DNA of 64,000 bases from Hyphomicrobiales bacterium (GTDB lineage: Bacteria > Pseudomonadota > Alphaproteobacteria > Rhizobiales > Phreatobacteraceae): positions 1-64,000 of the forward strand of contig JAFKKV010000013.1 in the NCBI GenBank assembly GCA_017304475.1. The letters are read 5' to 3'. Numbering within the stretch: position 1 is the stretch's first letter; each line of letters opens with the position of its first letter. A program made the translations under genes and the position numbers. The notes beneath the pieces are model-generated. The model did no database searches. It was given only the letters and a program-made list of their open reading frames with translations, and was not told the origin of the DNA. Positions 35,032 through 43,890 of this stretch are shown here, one piece after another.

Positions 35032-35544
35032 TCAACTGGGCTTCCTCCAGAGATCGACCAGCGCACCGCGCGGACCATCGATCGGATCGCTGGCGGGAAA
35101 ACCGACCTGCAGCATGCGCGCGACCATGGCGGGCGTCGGGGCCTCCCGGACGATCTCGCCGGACTGCCCCGGCGGATAGGCCCCGATCACCAGGAGATCG
35201 TCGCCAGCCTCCAGGCGAGAATGCCCGGTGCCCGCCGGCAGCACCACGACGTCACCGGCACTGAGCCGCGTCTGCGGCCCGCCAGGCCCGCCAAGGACCA
35301 GCCGTGCCGAGCCCGTGGCAAAGCCCAGGACCTCGTGGGCATCGGGATGATAGTGGTGAAAGGGGTAGATGCCGTTGCGCCATTGCGGCGGCCAGCCATT
35401 GCGCGCGAAACGCATCTCCATCGCCCGCGCCGCCGCCGCCACGGAAGCGGTCTCGAAGGCAGCGCGGTAGAGCAGAACCGGCAGGACCGGATTGTTCGGC
35501 ACCCAATGGCGGCGTTCCAGAAGCAGCGTTTCGGGCGCCCGCAT
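35032..35544 (-). CDS. Cupin-domain protein (YjlB-like)
   Basis: A 170-residue single-cupin protein. Metal ligand candidates are H63 and H65 in [10 protein letters not shown] with E70, and the second motif [11 protein letters not shown] supplies the last His. The layout (a long N-terminal arm starting with a [19 protein letters not shown] segment) resembles YjlB-type bacterial cupins of unknown function. The ATG at 35544 has AAGG 3 bases upstream and AAGGGGG further up. It shares the minus strand with the glycosylase gene 55 bases downstream and may be cotranscribed. Confidence 0.85.
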   Translation of the reverse strand: MRAPETLLLERRHWVPNNPVLPVLLYRAAFETASVAAAARAMEMRFARNGWPPQWRNGIYPFHHYHPDAHEVLGFATGSARLVLGGPGGPQTRLSAGDVVVLPAGTGHSRLEAGDDLLVIGAYPPGQSGEIVREAPTPAMVARMLQVGFPASDPIDGPRGALVDLWRKPS

Positions 35545-35716
35545 CAGCCTTGTCCCCCTTGGTCTCATCGCTCGACAGGGAACGGTGCGCCTCCCGCATT
35601 GTTCCGGCGGAACGTCCTTTGGCCGGAACCAAAACGCCACGCGGCCGGAACCTCCCGCGGGCCTTGCCCGTTTAAACCAAGCCGGACATGAGCCGGCGCG
35701 AGACCTGGAGGCGGCC

Positions 35717-36010
35717 ATGATGGATCGACGGAAAGTGCTTGGAGCAATCTTCGGGGGCTCGGCGATCGCCGCCTTGTCGCAAATCGGAATTTCGCAGGCC
35801 GCTCAACCGGTCGAGATGCAGGGCGGCACGCAAGGCACGCCGGCACCGAGCCCGCGATCGCCCGGCCTCGGCGATGGCGGCATGACGCCAAGCGGCGCCA
35901 CGCAGCCGGGCATGACCGGCTCCAATGCAGGCTCGACCATCGCGCCCCGCCGCCGACGCCGGCGCCGGGCCTCGCATCGTTCCCGCCGCAGGATGCGTTC
36001 GGCGACCTGA
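35717..36010 (+). CDS. Small exported protein, probably frameshifted near its C-terminus
   Basis: As read, a 97-residue protein with an N-terminal signal ([20 protein letters not shown]) and a Gly/Pro/Thr-rich middle, ending in an Arg-rich tail. The tail starts right after a CCCC run (35945-35948). Adding one C there would give a Pro-rich linker and then a natural-looking end ([19 protein letters not shown]) stopping at 36057. I therefore suspect a one-base deletion or a sequencing error, with the true gene being 35717-36057. GGAGG precedes the start pair ATGATG. No family is recognised. Confidence 0.6.
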   Translation: MMDRRKVLGAIFGGSAIAALSQIGISQAAQPVEMQGGTQGTPAPSPRSPGLGDGGMTPSGATQPGMTGSNAGSTIAPRRRRRRRASHRSRRRMRSAT

Positions 36011-36145
36011 TCTCGAAGGGCCCGCCCGCAATGGTGGGCCCTTTCCACGAGCCATGACAAGCATTTGCCGTGGCAGGCATTGCCGGCGCCTGCGGACGAA
36101 AGGCGAGCCCGCGCCGGCATCGGGCCCGGATCATGGGAGGCTTCG

Positions 36146-36571
36146 ATGATGACGGCGGAACATGTGACAGCCATCATTCCCGATGGCGTCGACTTCGCGG
36201 TGGCGGCCGATGGCACCATCGTGGCGCGATGCGACCACACCTGTCCCGGGGCGCCGCCGCAGAGGGCTGCCGAAAATCTGACCATTGCCGGCGATGGCTG
36301 GACGATGACCGAACCGTCCTCGCCGGCAAGCGCCGAAACATCGCGCTGGCCGGCCGAGCCCGATCGCATCGAAGGAAACATCCCTGCATCGGCCATGCCG
36401 ACCGACCTGCCCGAACCAGACAAGATCGTCGACCGTCCACCGAAGAAGCATCTGCCTATCGACAACGACGTCGTGCTGCCGTCACCACGGCCGGCGGATG
36501 AACCGGACGTCATCTTGCCCGGCGATCGCGAAGGCGATCATCAGGCGCCCCCCATTCCGAAGCCGGCGTGA
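36146..36571 (+). CDS. Hypothetical Pro/Asp-rich protein
   Basis: A 141-residue protein of unknown family. A small ordered part (about residues 1-55: VTAIIPDGVDFAVAADGTIV, then CDHTCPG with two Cys) is followed by a Pro/Asp-rich, probably disordered tail with repeated DxxLP-like elements. GGGAGG lies 5 bases before the ATG, which supports translation. There is no signal peptide. It may be cotranscribed with the small exported protein upstream. Confidence 0.55.
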   Translation: MMTAEHVTAIIPDGVDFAVAADGTIVARCDHTCPGAPPQRAAENLTIAGDGWTMTEPSSPASAETSRWPAEPDRIEGNIPASAMPTDLPEPDKIVDRPPKKHLPIDNDVVLPSPRPADEPDVILPGDREGDHQAPPIPKPA

Positions 36572-36677
36572 AGGATCATTGCGAGCCGGTTGGTCGTAGC
36601 CGGCGGACGCGAGCGAAGGCGGAGACCTCGAGGTCTATCGGCCCGAGCGGGTGTCCGCATTCGCGGATCACGGCCTG

Positions 36678-37307
36678 TCAGGCCTCGACCAGCTTGTTGC
36701 GCACGGCATAACGCACGAGTTCGGCCATCGACCGCAGGCCCAGCTTACGCATGGCGGTGGCACGATGAGTCTCGATCGTCTTCACGCTGACCTGCATCTG
36801 CCAGGCGATGCGCTTGTTGCTCAGGCCTTCGGCAATGAAGTGGACCGTCTCGCGCTCACGCGGGGTCAATTGCGGCGCCGGCTCGGCTTGTCCCGTGAAG
36901 GCCGACAGCATTGCCTCCGAAACCCGGGCGGTGAAATAGGGCCGCGCCAGGGCCAGGGTGCTGATGGCGTCCAGGAGCTGGTCTTCGGCATCCCTTTTCA
37001 AGAGGAAGCCGCGTGCGCCGGCCTGCAAGGCATCCCGTATCAAGGCCTCGCCGTCATGCTCGGAAAAGATCAGCGCCTGGACCGTCGGGACTTTCGTGAG
37101 GATGCGCCGGGTCGCGTCGAGGCCGTTCAACTCCGGCATGAAATAGTCGAGGATCGCAACGTCAGGCTTTGCACGCTCTGCCATCTCTACCGCCTGGAGC
37201 CCGTTCGCGGCCTCTCCGCAAATTTCCCAACCGCCTCGTGTTTCGATGAGGTTGCGCACACCACGACGGACGATGTCGTGGTCATCGGCCAACAAAATCC
37301 GCACCAT
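36678..37307 (-). CDS. NarL/FixJ-family response regulator
   Basis: A 209-residue two-domain regulator. The receiver domain is intact: acidic pair D8-D9, phosphorylation site D54 in ILDYFMP, and K104 in FLLKRD. The C-terminal LuxR-type helix-turn-helix (LTPRERETVHFIAEGLSNKRIA, KTIETHRATAMRKLG) is at about 148-205. AAGGAG precedes the ATG. The likely partner is the HisKA_3 sensor kinase at 38137, facing away across a long spacer. The regulated genes are not evident. Confidence 0.93.
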   Translation of the reverse strand: MVRILLADDHDIVRRGVRNLIETRGGWEICGEAANGLQAVEMAERAKPDVAILDYFMPELNGLDATRRILTKVPTVQALIFSEHDGEALIRDALQAGARGFLLKRDAEDQLLDAISTLALARPYFTARVSEAMLSAFTGQAEPAPQLTPRERETVHFIAEGLSNKRIAWQMQVSVKTIETHRATAMRKLGLRSMAELVRYAVRNKLVEA

Positions 37308-38136
37308 AACGCCACTCCTTACCCCACTAAGATTGACATCATCTGATCCCGCGCTTTCGAACCTCCTTAGTTAGTCCAGAAATTCAGACCTGTTTTCATC
37401 AGGTCAAACCCGGAGGGACGCGGGGGGCGTTTCCGGGAGGAGATGATGCTAATTCACAAATTTTTCGGAGAAAATCGACACTGCAACGGCATTTCGAGCC
37501 CGTTCGATCACGTCTTGATGATCATCTCCTGTGAGCGGCCAGGAGAGGCTGCCATCCGCTGACCGCGCAAACCTCGCCATCCGGCCTCGGACAATACCCT
37601 GACGTCACAGGAAATACCCCGAGCGCGACACGAATACTCCCGAAGATCGGCGATCGACATGGTGCTCCCGTCCGGTCCGTGCCGGCTGGATACGAAATGC
37701 CCGAAACCGCTGCTTCAGATGCGCGACGAACGCCATGGCGCGCGCGCAGCCCCCGGCCGCGCCGAGCGGAAAAAGCAACCTGGATTTGAGGTGGTGCGGC
37801 CAAGTCCTGCCGGGCGCAGCCGTATCGGAGCGCCGGCGCAGCATGGGAAATGCAGCCGGGCTGCATTCGCGCGGCAAACCGATCTCCGCCGCGACGGTGA
37901 CCAGACCCCGGAACTACAGATCGCGACAAAACTCCAGCCACGTCGATGGCCTCGACGTTTCTCTATTACTTCGCGAACCCGGATACTTCGGAAAGGATCC
38001 GGAATAACTGCCGGCATTATTGACCGAGGGTTTTGCCGGAGTCAAAGTCCGTCATGTCTTGCGTTGCCATGAGTTCCGGCCCGGATCCTCAAGGCGGGAT
38101 GTTCCCGAGGCGGAGCTCCCCTGGAAAGGTCCGCCC
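37308..38136. other. Long spacer between response regulator and sensor kinase
   Basis: 829 bases between two divergent genes. An A/T-richer part (about 37320-37520) contains the hairpin or operator GACCTG (37387-37392) / CAGGTC (37400-37405) and one possible small gene (37446-37562, listed separately). The right half is G+C-rich with no recognisable gene. It probably holds both promoters of the two-component system. Confidence 0.45.
37446..37562 (+). CDS. Candidate small ORF, 38 residues
   Basis: The frame starts MLIHKFFGENRHCNGISS and ends at TGA 37560-37562. A perfect GGAGG (37436-37440) lies 5 bases before the ATG, which is the main support. The peptide has two Cys and no membrane or signal character. 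It could be a leader peptide or a chance frame, and composition alone does not decide. Confidence 0.25.
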   Translation: MLIHKFFGENRHCNGISSPFDHVLMIISCERPGEAAIR

Positions 38137-40896
38137 GTGAAGGCGCGCCTCATCATGTCGATCGGCGCCCTGGCGCTCGCCGCGCTGGCCGGTGGCCTTG
38201 CCGGCGCGGTCCTCGATGGCTTCGGCTCGCGGGACCCGCCCGCGGCTTTGGCGCTGGTGAGCGGCATCGTTCTGCTCGCCGCCGGCCTTGGAGCACTTGC
38301 CTGGCGCGGCGCCGGTCAATGGAACGCCGCCGAACCGGTCGACGCCCCCGCGCTGCGCTATCGACTCTACTGGGAGAACTCCGACGAGAGCCTGTTCGCC
38401 GTTCATGTCGAGCCCGATGGCCGTTTCATCTATGAGGGCATGAACCCAGCCCATGAACGGCGCCTGGGCCTGCGCTCCGACGCAATCACCGGCCGCGAGC
38501 CGCACCAATGTCTCGACCCCTCGCTGGCTGACCAGGTGGTAGCCCGGTTTCGCCAATGTATCGAGGCCGGCGCGCCAATCCGCTATCAGCAGGCCTATGA
38601 ATTCGCCGGCCTGCCGGAGCTCATTCTTCAGATGACGCTGGTTCCGGTCTGGAATGCCGGGCATGATCAGGTGATCGCCCTGCTCGGCAGCGGCCACGAC
38701 GTGTCCGAACTGCATCGGCAGAAGCGGGAGATCGAGGATGCGCACAGGCTGTTCGAGCGGATCGTCGAAGCCTCTCCCGACATCGTCTCGGTCGACCGCT
38801 ATCGCGGCCCCAATCTCTATGTGAACGATCAGGCCCAGCGCATTCTGGGTTACTCCGGCGACGAGATCAGGGCGCTCGGCGCCGGTTTCCCGCGCGATCT
38901 CACCCATCCCGACGACTATCCGGCGATCGAGCGGGGCCTCACGGCGCTGAGCCGGGCCGCGGACCACGAACTCGTCGCCTGCGAATACCGGATGCGGACG
39001 AAGGCCGGCGAATGGCGCTGGCTGTCGAGCCGCCACCAGGTGTTCAGGCGCGACGCCGGCGGCGCCGTCACCGAGATCATCGGGGTCGCCGCCGACACGA
39101 CCGGCCACCGCCAGGCGCTCGCCGACCTGCAGGCGAGCGAAAGCCGCTTCCGCCTCGTCGCCGATACCATTCCCGACATGCTCTATCTGCTTGATACGAG
39201 CGACGGCAGCTTCTTCATCAACCGCAGTTTCCAGGATTTTGTCGGGGCGCCGTCCGGGATGAGCTGCGAGGCGCTCAGGCAATGGGTGGTTCACCCCGAC
39301 GATCTCGACCGGCTCGCGGCGAGCCAGCGCGAGACATCAGGCGAATTCCGCCACGAGCTCAGGATCCGGCGCGCCGACGGCGAATATGTCTGGTTTTCCA
39401 ACAAGGGGCGCATAGTCCGTGGCCAGAACGGCGAGATCGAGCGCCTGTTCGGCGTCGCCATCAACATCCACGACCTGAAGGCGGCCGAGGAGGCGGCCCG
39501 GACTGCGAAGGAGCGGCTCGAGGCCACCCTCTTCGCCGTCGGCGATTGTTTCATCGGTCTCGATCCGACCCTCAGGATTACCGAAGTCAGCGGCCCGGCG
39601 ACCGAATGGTTCGGCGTGCCGGAAGCGCATCTGAGGGGGCAGAAATATTTCGAGATCCTCGGCCGGCGCGACGCCTTCGCCAAGACGATCGAACTGGCGG
39701 TCGCCCGGCAGCAGCCCGCGCGGGTGGCCCGCCGGTCCGCTTTCATTGCCGACCGCTGGATCGAGCTGAACGTCTATCCCTCGGCCAAGGGCATCGGCAT
39801 CCTGTTCCACGACATCACCGACCGGAAGCTCGCCGAGCAGCAGCGCCAGGAGCAGACAGCCTTCCTGCAATCGACGATCGACGCCTTGTCCGCCGCGGTC
39901 GTGATCATCGACCATGACGGCCTGATCATTGCCGTCAACCGCGCCTGGCGCGTCATGGGCCGGGACCATGGGGCCACGTCGCGGGCTTCGGGGCCGAAAC
40001 ACGACTACCTCACGACGTGGATCGGCGGCGCGGCCAGCCTCGATCCGGAGAGCTCGCTGCAGCTCCAGGTCGCCGACATCCTGGCCGGCCGCAACGAGCG
40101 CTTCGAGGCCGTGCTCAAACTCGCGCAACAGCCGCAGTGGCTGCTCGTCAAGGCAACCCGTTTCGTCGCCGGCAGCGGCGAGCATATCGTGATCGCGCAC
40201 GAGGACGTCACGGGGATTTTCCGCCGCGACGCCGAGCTGCGCGCCCTGTCGGCCCAGTTGCTGGAAACACAGGATGCCGAGCGCCGGCGTATCGCGCGCG
40301 AGCTGCACGACTCGACCGCCCAGCACCTGATCGGCATTCAGCTCGGCCTCGCCCAGTTGCGCGACAAGCTGCCGGCCGACGAACGGACCCGCAGCGTCAT
40401 GGACGACATTCGCACGGCGCTGAAGGACGCCCAGCAGGAGGTTCGGGTGCTGAGCTATCTCCTGCATCCACCGTCGCTCGAGCATGGCGACCTGATGTCG
40501 GCGCTCGATCGGTTCGTCGCGGGCTATTCGGTCCGGACGGGGCTCGCCGTCGATTTCCGCACCAATGCCCGCGTGATCAAGCTGCCCGAGGATGTGGCGA
40601 TCACCATGATGCGGATCACCCAGGAGGCGCTCGCCAATGTGCTCAAGCATGCCGGGGCGTCAAAGGCCTTCGTGCGGCTGCGGGACCACGGAGCGCGGCT
40701 GGTGCTGGATATTCTCGACGACGGCATCGGCATTCCCTTCGATCCCCAGGCGCAGGCGCCGGCCGGGCTTGGCGTCGGCCTGCCCGGCATGCGGGCGCGC
40801 GTCGATCAGCTCGGCGGCAAGCTGACCATTCGCGGCCGCGCCGGCAAAGGCACCATGGTGCGGGCGATCATCCCGATCGAGCGCCGGCCGAACTAG
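38137..40896 (+). CDS. Multi-PAS sensor histidine kinase (HisKA_3/NarX type)
   Basis: A 919-residue kinase. Two hydrophobic segments near the N-terminus (about 9-25 and 37-55) anchor it in the inner membrane with almost no periplasmic domain. About five PAS modules follow; PAC-type endings are visible at IGVAADTTGHR, FGVAINIHDLK, FHDITDRK and AHEDVTGIF. The catalytic end has phospho-acceptor H724 in RRRIARELHDS, the N box QEALANVLKHA, G1 box DILDDGIG and G2 box GVGLPGM. Sensing is therefore probably cytoplasmic. I chose the GTG start because GGAAAGG lies 7 bases before it; an ATG at 38155 is possible. It is divergent from the NarL regulator. Confidence 0.92.
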   Translation: MKARLIMSIGALALAALAGGLAGAVLDGFGSRDPPAALALVSGIVLLAAGLGALAWRGAGQWNAAEPVDAPALRYRLYWENSDESLFAVHVEPDGRFIYEGMNPAHERRLGLRSDAITGREPHQCLDPSLADQVVARFRQCIEAGAPIRYQQAYEFAGLPELILQMTLVPVWNAGHDQVIALLGSGHDVSELHRQKREIEDAHRLFERIVEASPDIVSVDRYRGPNLYVNDQAQRILGYSGDEIRALGAGFPRDLTHPDDYPAIERGLTALSRAADHELVACEYRMRTKAGEWRWLSSRHQVFRRDAGGAVTEIIGVAADTTGHRQALADLQASESRFRLVADTIPDMLYLLDTSDGSFFINRSFQDFVGAPSGMSCEALRQWVVHPDDLDRLAASQRETSGEFRHELRIRRADGEYVWFSNKGRIVRGQNGEIERLFGVAINIHDLKAAEEAARTAKERLEATLFAVGDCFIGLDPTLRITEVSGPATEWFGVPEAHLRGQKYFEILGRRDAFAKTIELAVARQQPARVARRSAFIADRWIELNVYPSAKGIGILFHDITDRKLAEQQRQEQTAFLQSTIDALSAAVVIIDHDGLIIAVNRAWRVMGRDHGATSRASGPKHDYLTTWIGGAASLDPESSLQLQVADILAGRNERFEAVLKLAQQPQWLLVKATRFVAGSGEHIVIAHEDVTGIFRRDAELRALSAQLLETQDAERRRIARELHDSTAQHLIGIQLGLAQLRDKLPADERTRSVMDDIRTALKDAQQEVRVLSYLLHPPSLEHGDLMSALDRFVAGYSVRTGLAVDFRTNARVIKLPEDVAITMMRITQEALANVLKHAGASKAFVRLRDHGARLVLDILDDGIGIPFDPQAQAPAGLGVGLPGMRARVDQLGGKLTIRGRAGKGTMVRAIIPIERRPN

Positions 40897-41099
40897 GAAA
40901 GAAGCGCGGTGACGGCCGCCGCCCCGCCCCACGATCCGCGGGCGTCGATCACGGCGGAGACAATGGCGCACCGCGCGGCTCGGGTGTTTCCCACCGGGCC
41001 TCCGTAATGATCCTGGACACCACCGGGCCCCGACCCGATGTCGCGGCGGTCACGGCGATGTCCTCATGAGGTCCCCGAGATCCCATCGAAGTCCGCGCC

Positions 41100-41396
41100 A
41101 TGTCGCCGCTCTGGACCATGTTGGCAGCACCGCTTCTGGTCTCGATGCTCGCCGGCGCCTATGCCGAAACCCTGCTCGCGCCCGCCGCGCAGCGACCGCC
41201 GGCGGCAGACCTGCCGCGGGGGATGCGGCCGGAATCGGCCAAGCCTTTCTGCGCGGATCGCCGCATTCAACCGGTCATCGGCCTGACCTGCGGAGCGACC
41301 GACATCGTCGACCCGCCGAGCTTCAGGACCGTGGCCAGGCCGTGCATTTTGGAGATCGATGGCAGCGGCGAGCCCGAGGCCCGGGATGACCGATGA
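41100..41396 (+). CDS. Small exported hypothetical protein
   Basis: A 98-residue protein with a plausible signal peptide (MSPLWTMLAAPLLVSMLAGA, cleavage near AYA-E at 22-23) and a mature part with three Cys at about 50, 64 and 82 (PFCADRR, LTCGAT, RPCILE). No family is recognised. The ribosome binding site is weak (GAAG). It lies 203 bases after the sensor kinase gene. Confidence 0.5.
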   Translation: MSPLWTMLAAPLLVSMLAGAYAETLLAPAAQRPPAADLPRGMRPESAKPFCADRRIQPVIGLTCGATDIVDPPSFRTVARPCILEIDGSGEPEARDDR

Positions 41397-41695
41397 ATGA
41401 TCGCCTCGGGCGGCCGCATCGGCATGCAGTTGAGGACGCGGATCCGGGCATCGCCATGGCGCCGCCTCCAAGACTTGCCGGAGGCGCGCCAGGACCGGCA
41501 GATCCGCCGCACGGCGACAGGCCGTCGGACCGCCAGCTGCCGCTGCCGCACCGTCACGCCGCAGGCGAATCCCGCGCCGGACTCGGCAAATTCAATTCCG
41601 CGATTGGGGGTATCCGCCGATGGTTTCGGATGGATGCGCGTCCTATGGACCTGCCAGCCCGCTTGATCCGGGCGTCAGAGCGAAGGAGTTCGATC

Positions 41696-41842
41696 ATGAT
41701 AAAGATCATTCTCGCCGTCCTGCTCGCCGCCGCTACCATCGCGCCGGCCTTTGCACAGTCGCGCTATCGCCAGCAGCCGCCCTCCTGGTACTCGTCCAGC
41801 GGCGGCATGGTCGACCGCCAGGCGACGCCCTCGTCCATGTGA
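41696..41842 (+). CDS. Very small exported protein, 48 residues
   Basis: Starts MIKIILAVLLAAATIAPAFA, a textbook signal peptide with cleavage after AFA at residue 20, leaving a 28-residue mature peptide rich in Ser, Gln, Tyr and Pro (QSRYRQQPPSWYSSSGG). AAGGAG lies 7 bases before the ATG, which is strong support for translation. Function unknown; it could be a cell-envelope or secreted peptide. Confidence 0.6.
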   Translation: MIKIILAVLLAAATIAPAFAQSRYRQQPPSWYSSSGGMVDRQATPSSM

Positions 41843-42059
41843 TCCATGGCCTTCATGACATCATGATAGCCCGCGCCCAGCGAGCGTCGGGCCAACTCCA
41901 AGGGCCGGCGACGGCAACGAAGAAGCGATTGCGCGGCCCGCGCTTTCAATCTCACCGCCGCCGGCTTCGCCTTGTCGCGCCAGCCCAAGGCCGCCATTCG
42001 TCCATGTCCGGCATCCCCGGGTTCATCGGCTCATGCGCGGGTTGATCAAGAGGCCGCCT

Positions 42060-42093
42060 TCTCATATCGTGGAACAAGATCCATCATATGAGA
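42060..42093. promoter_or_regulatory. Inverted repeat just upstream of the HNGGPALDD gene
   Basis: TCTCATAT (42060-42067) and ATATGAGA (42086-42093) form a perfect 8-base inverted repeat with an 18-base loop, ending 4 bases before the ATG at 42098. It could be a regulator-binding site or a translation-controlling hairpin. Confidence 0.35.
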
Positions 42094-42097
42094 CACC

Positions 42098-42418
42098 ATG
42101 ACAGCCCGCCCGGCCTTCCGGAATTCTCGCAAGAAAGCCATCGGCCATAATGGCGGCCCTGCCCTGGACGACTATCCCGGACCGCCCTGGGGCAAGGGCG
42201 ACGCCTATCTGTTCCTGCACTGGAAGCGCGCCCATCGTGAGGCTTGGCGCAAGGTCTCGCCCGACGTCATGCGCCTGCGCATGGACAAGGCCGATCGGCT
42301 GGGCCTCACCTATGAGGAATATACCCTCGAGATTCTCGAGCGCGGCCGCCATCTGCAGGTCGAGGACACCGAGCGTATCGCGGAGATCAAGGCGGCGCGG
42401 CGCAGACGCCGCCGCTGA
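42098..42418 (+). CDS. Hypothetical protein with the alphaproteobacterial HNGGPALDD motif
   Basis: A 106-residue protein. KKAIGHNGGPALDDYPGPPW at 12-31 matches the GHNGGPxLDD signature found in many small alphaproteobacterial proteins of unknown role. The rest is a basic/acidic helical domain (WKRAHREAWRKVSPDVMRLR; LGLTYEEYTLEILERGRHLQ) with a short Arg tail. The helical pattern could fit nucleic-acid or protein binding, but no function is known to me. Confidence 0.8.
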   Translation: MTARPAFRNSRKKAIGHNGGPALDDYPGPPWGKGDAYLFLHWKRAHREAWRKVSPDVMRLRMDKADRLGLTYEEYTLEILERGRHLQVEDTERIAEIKAARRRRRR

Positions 42419-42528
42419 ACCGCCGCGTCACCGCCTCACCACCGGTCGGCGGCGCGCGATCCTCGCATGGCGGCGAGGCACGCCAATGAAGGTGGCGCTG
42501 CCACCCCGCCCGGGCCAGCTCGGCGCGC

Positions 42529-43890
42529 CTACAGGCGCCCGACGCTGTCGTAGACAAATCCCAGCTCCCTCACCTTCTGGGGCTGGAAGACATTGCGCAG
42601 ATCGACCAGGTTCGGCCGTCTCATGACGGATTGCATCCGCTTGAGATCGATCGCCTTGAATTCCGGCCAATCCGTCACGATGACCGCCGCGTCGGCGCCG
42701 CAGGCACAGTCATAGACGGTGTCCGCATAGGTGACGGTCGGCGCCAGCAATCGGCGCGCATGGACGATTGCCGCCGGGTCATAGGCGCGAATATTGGCGC
42801 CCCAATATTCGAGCGCATTGATGATATCGACCGCCGGCGATTCACGCATGTCGTCGGTATTGGCCTTGAAGGCCAGGCCGAGGATCGCGATCGTCGCGCC
42901 GCGCACCGATCCGCCGAGCTGGGCCTGAACCTTGCGCGCGATATTGTGCTTGCGCGCATCATTGGCGTGGATGACCTGCTCGATGATCGGCAGCGTGCCG
43001 CCGTGGTCGTTCGCGGTATTGATCAGGGCCCTGCAGTCCTTCGGGAAACAGGAGCCGCCGAAGCCCGGCCCGGCATTCAGGAATGTCGGCCCGATGCGGT
43101 GGTCGTAGCCGATGCCGAAGGCGACCTCGTCGACATTGGCGCCGACCTTTTCGCAGAGATCGGCGATTTCATTGATGAAACCCACCTTCACCGCCAGGAA
43201 GGAGTTCGCGACATATTTGGTCAGTTCCGCGGTGCGCCGGTTCATGACCAGAAGCGGTGCTCCGCCGCGCGTCATGCCTTCGTACAACCGCATCAGCGCT
43301 TCCTTGGCGACCTCGTCTTCAACGCCGATGATGATGCGGTCGGGATTGGAGAAATCCTCGATCGCAAAGCCCTCGCGCAGGAATTCGGGGTTCGATGCCA
43401 CCGAAACCGCAATGTCCGGCCTGAGCTGCTGCAGCAGCGCCGCGATCTGATCGCCGGTGCCGATCGGCACCGTCGACTTGGTCACGATGACCGTCCCTTC
43501 GCAGAGCGTCGGGCTGATGTCGCGGACCGCCGCCAGCAATTGATCCAGCGCCGCGCGCCCGTCGCATCTGGACGGTGTCCCGACCGCCAGCATCACCATG
43601 CGCGGTCCGCTCGCCACATGCGCAACCTCGGTGGAAAATGAAAGCCGTCCGGCGGCGACATTCGCCCGGACCAGCTCGTCGAGGCCCGGCTCGAAGATCG
43701 GAACGCGCCCGCAATTCAGTTCGGCGACGCGTTCCGGCGAACTGTCGATGCAGACGACGTCATGCCCGAGCGCTGCCAGGCAAGCACCGGAGACGAGGCC
43801 GACATAGCCCGCTCCGATAATCGAGACCGTCAGGCTCCTCTGCTCGGAGAGAAGGATTCGATCGGGCAGAAGATTGGTTTTCATCAACAT
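42529..43890 (-). CDS. ugd: UDP-glucose 6-dehydrogenase
   Basis: A 453-residue enzyme of the UDP-glucose/GDP-mannose dehydrogenase family, which oxidises UDP-glucose to UDP-glucuronate for polysaccharide synthesis. Rossmann motif GAGYVG is at 26-31, catalytic C281 in GFGGSCFPKD, and the C-terminal FKANTDDMRESPA segment holds the second nucleotide-binding domain. About 20 extra residues precede the Rossmann fold. GGAG lies about 10 bases before the ATG at 43890. It marks the left end of the exopolysaccharide locus and is divergent from the LuxR regulator, with a long control region between. Confidence 0.92.
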   Translation of the reverse strand: MLMKTNLLPDRILLSEQRSLTVSIIGAGYVGLVSGACLAALGHDVVCIDSSPERVAELNCGRVPIFEPGLDELVRANVAAGRLSFSTEVAHVASGPRMVMLAVGTPSRCDGRAALDQLLAAVRDISPTLCEGTVIVTKSTVPIGTGDQIAALLQQLRPDIAVSVASNPEFLREGFAIEDFSNPDRIIIGVEDEVAKEALMRLYEGMTRGGAPLLVMNRRTAELTKYVANSFLAVKVGFINEIADLCEKVGANVDEVAFGIGYDHRIGPTFLNAGPGFGGSCFPKDCRALINTANDHGGTLPIIEQVIHANDARKHNIARKVQAQLGGSVRGATIAILGLAFKANTDDMRESPAVDIINALEYWGANIRAYDPAAIVHARRLLAPTVTYADTVYDCACGADAAVIVTDWPEFKAIDLKRMQSVMRRPNLVDLRNVFQPQKVRELGFVYDSVGRL

